DNA of 64,000 bases from Paenibacillus amylolyticus (GCF_003719335.1 NZ_RIAS01000003.1:372001-436000); one strand, 5' to 3'. Positions 1 through 8,799 are shown, counted from the stretch's first letter. A program made the numbers and translations. The notes: generated by a model not told the origin, from the letters alone.

Positions 1-106
1 AACTAAAAATGTGCCAATATACTTTTTCTATTAAAAGTGTACTGAGGCGTCCCTTCTATTTTATCAAATGATCTGCCTCTAAACAAAGCTTTCGTTTGAA
101 ATAAAA

Positions 107-154
107 AACACCTGTCTTTCACTCAACGATAACGTTAAACGAGAGGCAGGTGTT
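107..154 (-). terminator. Rho-independent terminator of the cohesin/SLH operon
   Basis: The arms at 107-118 and 142-154 pair as a stem with one G-U wobble (core AACACCTG / CAGGTGTT). Read on the minus strand the hairpin is followed by a T run. It lies about 50 bases past the stop of the cohesin/SLH gene. Confidence 0.8.
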
Positions 155-202
155 CTATTGTTGTTAGGATTACATTTTAATGAACAATCATTTGAAAATA
201 AA

Positions 203-2137
203 TTAGATCAATCCGGCCTTTGCCAGCAAACGTTTCACAATCGCCGCTGTCTGAGCACGGCTAATGTCAGCATCAGCCATCAGTTTCCCGTCAGCGCCTT
301 GAACCAGACCTTGCTTAATTGCTGAGGCTACAGGCTCCACAGCCCATGCTTGGACTTTGCTACCGTCAATATATCCACCAAGCAGATTCGCCGTCTCGGA
401 AGCATCCGCTTTAGCCAAGTCTACGAGTTTCATGGCACGTGCAACGATGGTCATCGCTTCGGCACGGGATATTTCGTCGTTCGGACGGAAGCTGTTATCC
501 GTGTAACCGGAGATCAGTCCGTAGGAAATTGCGGTTTGAACTTCATTTTCATACCAGCTGTCTGACTTCACATCTGTAAATGTTCTCGTAACTGCACTTT
601 CAGGAGAATGCAGACCAAGACCTCTGAGTAATACGGCTGTGAACTCTGCACGCGTAATGCTGCGATCCGGTGCAAATGTGTTATCTCCCGCACCTTCTAC
701 AACGAGACGAGAAGCCAGATCCTCAACATCCGTGCGACTCCAGTGATTGGAAATATCCGTGAATGTTGCCGGGTGGTAGATCAACGCATATGTGCTGTTC
801 GTCAAGCTGTTAATTACCGCGGAATCATTTGTTGTTCCTTTGATCACTTTAGTTGGCACATGCAACATCGTACCATCCGCTTGAAGCACAACACCCGTGG
901 TAATTTTGGAGCCGTCGGTGTCTTTAGGCAAGGTGATCGTGCGCTCTACATAAGAATTGAAGCGATTCACATCGACCTGTTGTCCTTGGTAAACGGCTTT
1001 GACCTCGAAATCAACCGGAGCAGCAATCACCGTTGTATTATCCATTTTGCTTGCTGCCGCCGCAATCGCTGCTTTCTTAGTGTCATTGCTTGGAGTAATC
1101 GCAATTTGGAACTTAACATCTTCCAATGGTGCTGAGGCGCCAAGCTTTTTAACCACCTGATCTATCTTGATTTGACTGGCTGGAAGGGTATACGTTCCTG
1201 TATCCGTTTGAATAACAACTTGTGCATTGTTGCCTTCCATCGTCTTCACGAGTCTGCCGTTCAGTTCACCGACAACCGAATTGGTACCTGTGCCTGTAAC
1301 CGGAAGCAACAGTGTACGAAGTCCGTTCCCCACCTGATTAATCACTTTGTTGTTATCTACTTGAATCGTTGTAGTCACCTTGTTATCAATCGTGGATGTT
1401 GATGCCGTTGCAGACTGCTCCTGCTTCTGTCCATTCACGTAAATGTCTACACCTTTAGTAGCCACTGGAGCGGAAGATGTGGTCGGCACAGATGGTGCAG
1501 CAGATGGTGCCGCTCCCCCTCCACCTGATGAACCCGTTGAAGGCGAACTGGAGTTACCGCCTGAGCTAGCTGCTGTAATGGTGATTGTTCCTCCAGACAA
1601 TTGGGCATCAGTACCATAGTCTACGTTTTCAAAATGGAAGTGTTCTGAATCATCCTGATTCACTATGAGCTGTTTTTGCCCTGGAGTAGCAGTGGATTTA
1701 GCTTTAAATTCGATATCGAACATTTGGTCACCTGTATCGATCCAATGCTCTACTTCACTAAGATCCATCCAGATAATCCGCACCCATCCTTCCTCGTTAT
1801 TAATAACGTACTGGAAATCGGATGGAGTATTTAGTTCTGGGGATGAAGTGATTGCATTGATCGTTCTTGGAGTGATCCGTACAATCTCCAACGATGTTGT
1901 ATCATAGTCAACTTGCATATTATAAGCTTTGATCGGAAGTTCCGTCGCTTTCATAACAACAGGCACATGAACGGTTTGACCTGCCTGTACACTCACATTC
2001 GCCAATTCGACTTGTGATGATTGAGGAGGTGTAGCTCCTGCGGAGCCCGGCAAAACAAGTGACGAGAATAACGTCAACATAATCAGGCCTGACATCGTTT
2101 TTCTTAATTTTGGACGTTTCTTTTTCAGTTGAATCAT
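203..2137 (-). CDS. Secreted S-layer-anchored protein with cohesin domain and three SLH repeats
   Basis: The 644-residue protein has a basic N-terminus and a hydrophobic signal peptide (about residues 1-35). Residues about 40-190 look like a cohesin fold: it starts VELANVSVQAGQTVHVPV, carries YNMQVDYDTTSLEI, and ends with GGTITI. A Ser/Gly/Pro linker follows (about 195-230), then a region of unknown fold, then three SLH repeats (about 455-640; FTDISNHWS, FTDVKSDSWYENEV, IDGSKVQAWAVEPV, each with an ITRAE/ISRAE-type motif). SLH repeats bind pyruvylated secondary cell-wall polymer, so the cohesin should be displayed on the surface. It lies 66 bases downstream of a dockerin-protein gene on the same strand, which gives the likely partner. 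The pairing is inferred from adjacency; cohesin and SLH assignments are by motif recognition. Confidence 0.88.
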   Translation of the reverse strand: MIQLKKKRPKLRKTMSGLIMLTLFSSLVLPGSAGATPPQSSQVELANVSVQAGQTVHVPVVMKATELPIKAYNMQVDYDTTSLEIVRITPRTINAITSSPELNTPSDFQYVINNEEGWVRIIWMDLSEVEHWIDTGDQMFDIEFKAKSTATPGQKQLIVNQDDSEHFHFENVDYGTDAQLSGGTITITAASSGGNSSSPSTGSSGGGGAAPSAAPSVPTTSSAPVATKGVDIYVNGQKQEQSATASTSTIDNKVTTTIQVDNNKVINQVGNGLRTLLLPVTGTGTNSVVGELNGRLVKTMEGNNAQVVIQTDTGTYTLPASQIKIDQVVKKLGASAPLEDVKFQIAITPSNDTKKAAIAAAASKMDNTTVIAAPVDFEVKAVYQGQQVDVNRFNSYVERTITLPKDTDGSKITTGVVLQADGTMLHVPTKVIKGTTNDSAVINSLTNSTYALIYHPATFTDISNHWSRTDVEDLASRLVVEGAGDNTFAPDRSITRAEFTAVLLRGLGLHSPESAVTRTFTDVKSDSWYENEVQTAISYGLISGYTDNSFRPNDEISRAEAMTIVARAMKLVDLAKADASETANLLGGYIDGSKVQAWAVEPVASAIKQGLVQGADGKLMADADISRAQTAAIVKRLLAKAGLI

Positions 2138-2203
2138 CTAATAACCTCCATGTCTGAATCAATAATGGGTAGATATCATTTTTGAGCAAGCTAGAATTTT
2201 AAA

Positions 2204-3595
2204 TTATTGTGGTATCTGTGTTGTAAATGTCCATTGAACACCATTTTGTTCTACGACAGTCCCTTGCATATAAGCATTATCATCCGGATCCGCAGCTATG
2301 ATGGCATCATTTGAGACTTCAATAGAATAATTAGCACCGTATTTTAAACCCGGGTTGTCAATAATGACCTTATTATCATTTGCTCTGAAATTATTTCCCA
2401 AAAAAAAGATATAATTAGCCTCAATTTGATTAGAAGTGAGATTCCTAATGATAATGCTGGAGAAACTGTTCATATTTATTTTTACAGGCCGATTATACGT
2501 AATTACTAATGGCGCATTAGTCTTAACTTCCGTAGAACCATTCGATGGCGAAAGACTTACGATATCCTCCTGTTTTACCGCAACAGTTGACTCACTACGA
2601 AGGACTACCGGGTTGCCTTGAGGACGATCAGATGAATACGATTGAGGCGTAACCTGTAAAAAGAGATATTTCTCTTGCTCGGCAGCAGTAATCTTATATA
2701 CGGCTTCAGTAGCTCCGATGATTTCTGTTTTACCTTCTCCACTTGCTTCGGAACCCCGATACCATTGATAGAGCATCGATCTGGGTGTATCACCATCAGG
2801 GTCAAAGAATTCGATGTTACTTGTTAACGTAGCGCCGACTTTCAAATCCCCATTTAACTTGCCATTCAACGCATAAGGAGCGTCATCGACTTGCTTGAAA
2901 GTTAACACATAGCTATTATCCTTAGCACCAAGTGATTGGTTAGCGTAACCACTTAGCAAAGCGTTCATGTCTGCCAATTCAGGTTCACCGTTTCGATCCA
3001 CATCCGCTTGGTTCTTCTCTACATAAGAGAAGCCACGACGGGTTACCATGTTACGAAGGTAATTGTATAGCTGAACTGCATCCGCAGAATCAACTTTGTC
3101 GTCACCGTTTAGATCTCCTTTTTTGCTGATATAGAGCTCTATATTGTCTCTAATCATTTCTCCTTCTGGGGATAGTGCATTTTTAGCCTGCAATTGAATG
3201 TTGATCTTGCCGCTGCGGTAAGGAACAACAACAAGTTTATTGTCATTAGTTACATAAGCACGAGCGACATTCGTATTCTCTGAAATCGCACCGAGTTGAG
3301 TAAACCTATCAGAAGAAAAATGAGTACTCAAATCAATTATGATCGTATTATTATCAACTCCGATTGGCATAGAAGGCATAATAGGTAGTGCATCCACTTG
3401 CTCAGACGAATGGCTTAGCCAATAAATATCATCATTAAGTACCGGTCGTGAGATGTTAATGGTCGGCTCAATTGCTCCCGCCAGAGCGTGAGGAAGTGAA
3501 CCGGCTACAGGCAAGGCAATACCAAGACTAAGTGCGGCCAACATGCTTTTTTTCATGATCGGCTTTAATTTATTGTGTTTATTTTTCCCCTTCAA
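2204..3595 (-). CDS. Secreted protein with dockerin-like module and SbsA-type Ig-like domain
   Basis: The 463-residue protein has a signal peptide (about 1-40). Residues about 160-217 hold two calcium-loop repeats typical of type I dockerins: GDLNGDDKVDSADAVQLYNYL and ADVDRNGEPELADMNALLSGY. The C-terminus (about 355-460) starts SLSPSNGSTEV, typical of Big_5/SbsA Ig-like domains that mimic S-layer folds. No catalytic domain is recognisable. The start is TTG at 3595: AGGAGG lies 8 nt upstream, whereas the nearby ATG at 3600 is out of frame and too close. It is the first gene of an operon with the cohesin/SLH gene. Dockerins bind cohesins through the calcium loops; that this one binds its neighbour is inference. 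Confidence 0.85.
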   Translation of the reverse strand: MKGKNKHNKLKPIMKKSMLAALSLGIALPVAGSLPHALAGAIEPTINISRPVLNDDIYWLSHSSEQVDALPIMPSMPIGVDNNTIIIDLSTHFSSDRFTQLGAISENTNVARAYVTNDNKLVVVPYRSGKINIQLQAKNALSPEGEMIRDNIELYISKKGDLNGDDKVDSADAVQLYNYLRNMVTRRGFSYVEKNQADVDRNGEPELADMNALLSGYANQSLGAKDNSYVLTFKQVDDAPYALNGKLNGDLKVGATLTSNIEFFDPDGDTPRSMLYQWYRGSEASGEGKTEIIGATEAVYKITAAEQEKYLFLQVTPQSYSSDRPQGNPVVLRSESTVAVKQEDIVSLSPSNGSTEVKTNAPLVITYNRPVKINMNSFSSIIIRNLTSNQIEANYIFFLGNNFRANDNKVIIDNPGLKYGANYSIEVSNDAIIAADPDDNAYMQGTVVEQNGVQWTFTTQIPQ

Positions 3596-3643
3596 TTCAT
3601 GTTCCTCCTCGTGTTTATCTGATTTTTGTATAGATACATAGCA

Positions 3644-3675
3644 AGTATAACGACCTATTCTGAACCGATTCTGAA
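3644..3675 (-). promoter_or_regulatory. Promoter with two 11-bp direct repeats upstream of the dockerin/cohesin operon
   Basis: On the minus strand two copies of TTCAGAATnGG (3675-3665 and 3664-3654) stand one helical turn apart. A -10-like TATACT follows at 3649-3644, and there is no good -35 hexamer. Eleven-bp direct repeats covering a missing -35 are typical of sites for OmpR/PhoB-family response regulators such as PhoP or WalR. The regulator is not known. Confidence 0.45.
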
Positions 3676-3713
3676 CAGGTCTATAGAACTATTACCAGTT
3701 AACAATCGACAAA

Positions 3714-3744
3714 AAACGCCATGGGATAAGCTCCCATAGCGTTT
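3714..3744 (-). terminator. Terminator after the MtaD-like gene
   Basis: AAACGCCATGGGA and TCCCATAGCGTTT pair around a 5-base loop with one G-U pair. On the minus strand the stem runs into a T run (GCGTTTTTTG), placing it after the deaminase gene. Confidence 0.85.
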
Positions 3745-3793
3745 CAATCATCAAAAAATTTCCATATTCAATTTAATTTTCAAAAAAATATTT

Positions 3794-5086
3794 TTAAATT
3801 CCTTCCACAATTCGCCTCGCGCGAGTGCTTACCTCCCGATATAACTCATCCTCATCTATGGTAAGCAACTTTCTGTCCTGCATCAGGATCTGCCCATTTA
3901 CAATGGTGGTGTGCACATCCGCCCCATTCACGCTATAGGCCAACAGCGACTCTACATTATGAATGGGCTGCAGGTGAGGTTTGGCAAGGTCAATCAGAAT
4001 GAGATCCGCTTTGTATCCAGGTGCAAGCACCCCCACTTCATGTTGAAGCGATAACAATTTAGCGCTCCCACGGGTCGCCAGATCGATCACTTGACGTGCT
4101 GGGAGCCGGGTCGGATCACCGTAGTCCAGCTTTTGCAGCCAGCATGCAGCCTTGATTTCTTCGAACATATCCAGCGTCGTTGCGCTCCCTGCTCCATCTG
4201 TGCCGATGCCTACCGTGATCCCCTCAGCGATCATCGCCTCAACCGGAGCAATGCCACACCCGAGCTTCAGGTTGCTCACCGGATTATGGGCGACACCGCC
4301 GCGCATGCCCTTCAGCCTGCTGACGTCTTCTGGATTCAGATGTACTCCGTGAGCCAGTAGCACATGTGCTCGCTCAAACATACCTGCTTCCTCCAAATAT
4401 TCCGTCGGTGTCATGCCATAGCGACTATGAATCTTCTCTACTTCTTCCTTTGTCTCCGCCAGATGAATGTGCAGTGGAATATCGTCTTGAACAGCCATCG
4501 CAATGACTTCACGCAGCGGTTCCATCGGACAAGTATAAGGAGAATGCGGTCCATACATCGTTGTGATTCGACCATTTGCTTTCCCTGACCAGCGCTGCAC
4601 CAGATCGATCGCTTCCTGCAGCCTGCGTCCTCCATCATCCTCCATAAAGACCATACCACGAGTCAACGATGCACGTATGCCTGTTTCTGTGACGGCTTCC
4701 GCGATCTCATTCATATGAATGTACATATCGGCAAAAGCCGTCGTTCCTGAACGAATCATCTCTGCAATGCCCAACTTAGCTCCCCAATAAATATCTTCAG
4801 GTGTCATCCTTGCTTCGGCAGGCAGCATCTTGTGCTCCAGCCAGTCCATCAGCTTCAAATCGTCGGAAAAACCTCGAAGCAGGCTCATCGGCGAATGCTG
4901 GTGGGCATTCACAAGACCGGGCATCGCTATTTTATTTCGCCCATCGATTGCCTCATCCTCAGGTTGAGGCATGATATGACTGGCGATCTGTACAATCTGA
5001 TTTCCTTCAATACGAATATCCCCCGTAAAGGGGGCTTCGGCTTCTTGCATCGTTAGAATTGTTGCTTGCTGAATTAAAATACTCAT
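3794..5086 (-). CDS. mtaD: 5-methylthioadenosine/S-adenosylhomocysteine deaminase-like amidohydrolase
   Basis: This 430-residue protein belongs to the metal-dependent amidohydrolase superfamily (ATZ/TRZ/MtaD branch). Visible metal and catalytic motifs are the first HxH in VNAHQHSPMSLLRG (about 60-73), HIHLAETKEE (about 205-214), LLAHGVHL and IGTDGAGS (about 290-297). The length is normal for the family. Known members deaminate methylthioadenosine or SAH to the inosine forms in purine and methionine salvage. The ribosome-binding site AGAGGAG lies 9 nt before ATG. A small hypothetical gene is upstream on the same strand. Guanine deaminase or another aminohydrolase activity is possible, so the substrate is less certain than the family. 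Confidence 0.82.
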   Translation of the reverse strand: MSILIQQATILTMQEAEAPFTGDIRIEGNQIVQIASHIMPQPEDEAIDGRNKIAMPGLVNAHQHSPMSLLRGFSDDLKLMDWLEHKMLPAEARMTPEDIYWGAKLGIAEMIRSGTTAFADMYIHMNEIAEAVTETGIRASLTRGMVFMEDDGGRRLQEAIDLVQRWSGKANGRITTMYGPHSPYTCPMEPLREVIAMAVQDDIPLHIHLAETKEEVEKIHSRYGMTPTEYLEEAGMFERAHVLLAHGVHLNPEDVSRLKGMRGGVAHNPVSNLKLGCGIAPVEAMIAEGITVGIGTDGAGSATTLDMFEEIKAACWLQKLDYGDPTRLPARQVIDLATRGSAKLLSLQHEVGVLAPGYKADLILIDLAKPHLQPIHNVESLLAYSVNGADVHTTIVNGQILMQDRKLLTIDEDELYREVSTRARRIVEGI

Positions 5087-5163
5087 GTACTTTCACTCCT
5101 CTGAATTGGAACTATTGATTTGTGTCCAATCCAGCGTAAGGCTTCACGCAGCGGCAAGGTCAA

Positions 5164-5457
5164 TCATTTTAATCGTGCAATCGCCATTTGGTGGAATGTC
5201 TGGATAAATGGCCTGGGATCTATCTCCACCATATAGGGATACACGCCTGTACTCGTATGCAGATAGAAAAACCCACCTGTATCCCCCATCCGGCGAAAAG
5301 ACATATCAAAAACTTCCGTGATGTTGAACTCGCGGTATTTGGTCACGATTTTATCTGAATACAGAATCATGGAGCGGGCATTCATCTCAATCTCTTGGGT
5401 GAGACCCGTCACTTCTCTCTGTACTTTGTAATAAGGTAATACAGCAACGCAGTTCAT
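5164..5457 (-). CDS. Conserved-looking small cytosolic protein, function unknown
   Basis: The 97-residue protein has no signal peptide or membrane segment. It has alternating beta-rich stretches (ARSMILYSDKIVTKYREFNITEVFDMSFRR is typical) and a C-terminal helix ending MAIARLK. The pattern of short strands followed by a helix resembles bacterial PH-like folds, but this is only an impression. GGAGG stands 6 nt upstream of ATG and supports translation. It precedes the MtaD-like gene by 77 bases and may share its transcript. I do not recognise a named family. Confidence 0.6.
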   Translation of the reverse strand: MNCVAVLPYYKVQREVTGLTQEIEMNARSMILYSDKIVTKYREFNITEVFDMSFRRMGDTGGFFYLHTSTGVYPYMVEIDPRPFIQTFHQMAIARLK

Positions 5458-5531
5458 GATCTCCCTCCATTCATACTATGATTATTGTTCCATCATAGCA
5501 GATCGGAGGGTGCCAGCAAAAGAACATGAAA

Positions 5532-6629
5532 CTAGGTGATCTTGGTCGTCACCTTTAGAGGCTTATGAAGCGCATCCTGAATGTCCTGTAAAGAGAGAAC
5601 CTGTTCAATATGAAACACACCATGTGGCAATGCTGTTCTATACACGCGTTCTGCCACGGCTGCAGCTACCGCTGCTGTTGCATCTGCTTCCTTAGCGCCG
5701 ACCAGTAGTTGTTCGACGCGGATTTGCTCACCATTTTCCCATCCTACGGCATCAACCTTGACCGCATACATCGGCTCTCCTCCGGGAATAAGGCCAAATG
5801 CCTTAACCGTTCCATTCCGAATAGACGGGATACGCAAGAACGAAAACAACCCTGCACGTTTGGAGATTGCCATGGATCTTGTGATCCAGCGAGAGTCCAG
5901 ACAGAGTCTGGTCGATACGGTTGGAATACGTAACGTACGAGCAACCACATGCTGATCCGAAAAGTTAAATCGATACGCCTTCCGCTGCCCCAGTTTTGCT
6001 CCAAAATTAATACATTTGCCATCTCCGAAACTTTGGACCTCAGCAGGTTTGCCCTTTTGCATCACTTGGTAGGTGGCATTCATCTGATCAACGGTCCACT
6101 CCACGGCAGCTTTCCCGTGTTTCTCGCCAAGTCCCAGCATTACGGTAATATCTGCTTCCTCCACCTGATCCATATGCATGGTTGCTTCACGTACAAGCAG
6201 ATTAGTCACTCCCGGTGATAGTCCTACGCTGAGTAACGCGGTTGATTTGGAACGTTGCATTTTGGTGTGCAGCTGTTCAACCTGAGCAAGAAAATCATAT
6301 TTTGCAGAAATATCAATATAATCGGTTCCGGCTTCTGCGCAGGCTTCAACGAACCGGGTATCGCTCTGGTCAACACACATGATGACCAGCTTCACAGGTC
6401 TTAACATGGACGGCTCTACAGGTTTTGTCACATCCAGTTGAAGCGGTAGTACAGCACCACCTGTAGATCTGCTGAACTCTTCCGCACGGTTCATACGCGT
6501 ACCCGCAGCCCATACTTTGCCCGGGAACAATTTCCCCAGTTGAGTACATATCATCTGCCCCACTTGACCATAACCGCCAACTACCCAGATTTGATCTTTT
6601 GTAGGCTTCACGTTAGTTTCGAATTGCAT
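5532..6629 (-). CDS. Saccharopine dehydrogenase-like NAD(P)-binding oxidoreductase
   Basis: The 365-residue protein has an N-terminal Rossmann motif VVGGYGQVGQMI (about 16-27). It is followed by the family's SAKYDF/LSVGLSPGVTNLL segments and a C-terminal catalytic half (about 130-300), as in saccharopine dehydrogenase and carboxynorspermidine dehydrogenase relatives. The family makes or splits C-N bonds between an amine and an oxo acid. The gene overlaps the end of the methyltransferase gene by 17 bases and has its ribosome-binding site inside it, so the two are translationally coupled. Full lysine-pathway partners are absent here. The substrate is unknown; a methylated amino-acid conjugate is conceivable given the partner gene, but that is inference. 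Confidence 0.78.
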   Translation of the reverse strand: MQFETNVKPTKDQIWVVGGYGQVGQMICTQLGKLFPGKVWAAGTRMNRAEEFSRSTGGAVLPLQLDVTKPVEPSMLRPVKLVIMCVDQSDTRFVEACAEAGTDYIDISAKYDFLAQVEQLHTKMQRSKSTALLSVGLSPGVTNLLVREATMHMDQVEEADITVMLGLGEKHGKAAVEWTVDQMNATYQVMQKGKPAEVQSFGDGKCINFGAKLGQRKAYRFNFSDQHVVARTLRIPTVSTRLCLDSRWITRSMAISKRAGLFSFLRIPSIRNGTVKAFGLIPGGEPMYAVKVDAVGWENGEQIRVEQLLVGAKEADATAAVAAAVAERVYRTALPHGVFHIEQVLSLQDIQDALHKPLKVTTKIT

Positions 6630-7326
6630 AATACCCCTCCACCCAGAACGCCCCGAAGTAACGTGTACTATGTGAGAAACCGCATTCCGTCAGCAGCTGA
6701 GTCATCTCTTCAGAGCATATCGGATCGGATTCACGGCCCAAGGAAGCAGCAAAACGCTCCCACTCTTCAGAAAGCACTCCCACACTCAACATGTGATCCT
6801 TCCAAGCTTGCATCATGATTGGATGTGCAGGTGAACGAAGATCGGCATTTACAGCCGCAATAATCAATGGTGCACCCGGTTTAAGTCTCGCTGCGAGGCT
6901 GGTAAGAAACGTTCTCTTGGCCTCCATCCCTTGAAGGAAATGTAACATGAGCATACTTGTCGCCCCATCATATACAACATCCTCCGGTAATTGTTCAACT
7001 GTGACAGGTTGCAGTGTCACTCTGGAGCCAATACCCGCTTCCGCCACTCGTTTCTCAGCAAGTTGCAGCATGGGCAGTGAAGGATCAACACCGGTCATTG
7101 TCCACTCCGTATGGCGTGAGCCAAGCAGAGCAATCTCTTTTCCCCCTCCCGCTCCGGCTACAAGTATATGAATATCGTTGTTATCCGCAAGCGATGCTGC
7201 AAGCAGCCGTTCCATTAGATCATGCATATGAGAATAACCCGGAATTTTCAGGGCTATCGATTGTTCGTAACGATGAACATCTGCCGTTTTCCAGCTCATC
7301 GGTGATGGATTGTGATTCATGGACAC
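6613..7326 (-). CDS. Class I SAM-dependent methyltransferase
   Basis: The 237-residue protein has the SAM-binding motif I HILVAGAGGGKEI (about 52-64), motif II acidic end TGVDPSLPMLQLAEKR, and a post-motif region YDGATSMLMLHFL. This is a typical UbiE/Methyltransf_25-type fold. Two starts are possible: GTG at 7326 (4 nt from AGGAG) or ATG at 7320 (10 nt). It is the first gene of a two-gene unit with the saccharopine-dehydrogenase-like gene and is divergent from a LuxR-type regulator, with a 26-bp inverted repeat between them. The methyl acceptor cannot be deduced. It lacks the nicotianamine synthase features of opine-metallophore loci. Confidence 0.82.
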   Translation of the reverse strand: MSMNHNPSPMSWKTADVHRYEQSIALKIPGYSHMHDLMERLLAASLADNNDIHILVAGAGGGKEIALLGSRHTEWTMTGVDPSLPMLQLAEKRVAEAGIGSRVTLQPVTVEQLPEDVVYDGATSMLMLHFLQGMEAKRTFLTSLAARLKPGAPLIIAAVNADLRSPAHPIMMQAWKDHMLSVGVLSEEWERFAASLGRESDPICSEEMTQLLTECGFSHSTRYFGAFWVEGYYAIRN

Positions 7327-7347
7327 CGCACTCCTCTTGAATTGAAG

Positions 7348-7384
7348 TTAGACTTGACTCGTTGTTCGTCTAATTTCATTATAG
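7348..7384. promoter_or_regulatory. Inverted repeat operator and promoter in the methyltransferase/LuxR divergent region
   Basis: TTAGAC at 7348-7353 and GTCTAA at 7368-7373 form a perfect 6-bp dyad with a 14-bp spacer. TTGACT (7354-7359) within it can act as a -35 for the plus-strand regulator gene, with CATTAT/TTATAG about 17-19 bp downstream. The arrangement suggests the LuxR-type protein controls its own and the divergent promoter. This is inference from position and symmetry. Confidence 0.45.
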
Positions 7385-7449
7385 AAGGATACGCCGAGCC
7401 TACAATCCCAGAAGATTGGGATATGCGCACAGAGAGAGGAGAAACTTTG

Positions 7450-8571
7450 TTGACATCACGTATTGATCGGAGCCACAGACTTATCACTTCTCTTGAAAAA
7501 CGAACCTGGACCTCACGTACCTACCGGGAAGCTGTTCTGAAGCAGATCCATTCGGTTGTACCTTACGACGCATACTGTTTCACCACCGTTGATCCTCTGA
7601 CTCTTCTCTCCACAGGAGCCGTGACAGAGGACGGTATTGAAGCCATACATGATCGGTTATTCATCAATGAATACATGGAAGAAGATATACATAAATACGC
7701 TGAATTAATTCGCAGCGGTGAACATACAGCTACTCTTCATACGTCCATGAACGCACAACCTGAACAAAGCCCACGTTATATCAACATTCTTCAGCCAGCG
7801 GGGTTTGGTGATGAACTGCGCGCTGTATTAGTCAGCGGAGATGCTTGTTGGGGATACCTAACGCTGTACCGCAAGACTGAGAATTCTTTTTTTACAGAAG
7901 AAGAACGGTTGCTGATTCAGACCTGGACTGCTTCTATTGCATCGATGCTGCGGTCCACAAGTCTGACGCTTGTGGATGAGATCACGAGTGGCAGTCCTGA
8001 GGAACCCGGAATTTTGATCACATCGGACACGTTCCAGCTCTTATCGCTGAACGCCCCGGCTCAATATTGGCTGTCCCAATTACGCACGCTGGAACATGTA
8101 GGGCCGGATGTTCTGCCACGTCCGGTACGTGCAGTCAGTTCCCACTTGCAGCGCAAGAATCGGGCAGAACGGGCTGAAGATACTCAGGTCGCTCCTGACT
8201 CGCCCTCCAAAGTCTGTATCCAACTTCCGGATGGGCGTTACCTCCTACTTCATGCCAGTCTTATGCAACAGCTCGCGGGACCGCATCAGATTGCCATCCG
8301 TTTGGAGCAGGCGATGCCGCAGGATTTGCTTCCCTTGCTCGCCGAGAGCCATGGTCTATCCAGTCGAGAGCGGGAACTGCTTGGATATGTGCTTCGCAGC
8401 TATTCGTCCAAAGAGATCGCTGCCGCCATGCATATTTCTGTCTACACCGTTCAGGATCATTTGAAATCCATTTTTGCCAAAACCAAAGTATCCTCACGTC
8501 GCGAGCTCATCTGGTATTTCGTTTCCCGTTTCCAACTGTCGGATGAAACCCGCGATATAAATCCTCAGTAA
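7450..8571 (+). CDS. GAF-like sensor and LuxR-type HTH transcriptional regulator
   Basis: With the chosen start the protein is about 373 residues. The N-terminal part (VVPYDAYCFTTVDP, then an alpha/beta region to about residue 170) looks like a GAF sensor. The C-terminus (about 300-365) is a clear LuxR/GerE HTH: LSSRERELLGYV, SSKEIAAAMHISVYTVQDHLKSIFAK. The open frame extends up to 7312 but would overlap the divergent methyltransferase gene and has no ribosome-binding site. AGGAG at 7437-7441 is 8 nt before TTG at 7450, so that start is preferred; ATG at 7423 has no good site. It is likely the local regulator of the divergent pair. Confidence 0.82.
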   Translation: MTSRIDRSHRLITSLEKRTWTSRTYREAVLKQIHSVVPYDAYCFTTVDPLTLLSTGAVTEDGIEAIHDRLFINEYMEEDIHKYAELIRSGEHTATLHTSMNAQPEQSPRYINILQPAGFGDELRAVLVSGDACWGYLTLYRKTENSFFTEEERLLIQTWTASIASMLRSTSLTLVDEITSGSPEEPGILITSDTFQLLSLNAPAQYWLSQLRTLEHVGPDVLPRPVRAVSSHLQRKNRAERAEDTQVAPDSPSKVCIQLPDGRYLLLHASLMQQLAGPHQIAIRLEQAMPQDLLPLLAESHGLSSRERELLGYVLRSYSSKEIAAAMHISVYTVQDHLKSIFAKTKVSSRRELIWYFVSRFQLSDETRDINPQ

Positions 8572-8610
8572 TTTCCCAGTATCAAATTGACTATCGAATG
8601 AGAAAAAATC

Positions 8611-8650
8611 AAAAGGATGCCAATACGATTCCTCGTAATGGCATCCTTTT
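8611..8650 (+). terminator. Terminator, probably bidirectional, between the LuxR-type gene and the permease gene
   Basis: AAAAGGATGCC and GGCATCCTTTT pair, and the stem continues inwards with one mismatch to a TTCC loop. It is followed by T residues on the plus strand and preceded by an A-rich stretch that serves the minus strand. Confidence 0.9.
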
Positions 8651-8799
8651 TCTATATCCTATTGATTAAAAAGCATAGCGGTAATACAGGGTAACTTCGA
8701 TCGTTGAACTTTTGATACCGTGCATTCTGCTTTAAAACGCAGCGTGCAGTTATACCAACCCTTTTTCCACAAAATATCAAGACTATTTCATTGATTGTG

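Noticed and set aside
5532-7326. Opine metallophore biosynthesis (CntL/CntM type)
   Set aside because: The methyltransferase has a normal SAM motif rather than nicotianamine synthase features, and the dehydrogenase is of saccharopine type.
7312-7447. N-terminal extension of the LuxR-type regulator
   Set aside because: It would overlap the divergent gene's start and the operator-like dyad, and has no ribosome-binding site; TTG at 7450 does.
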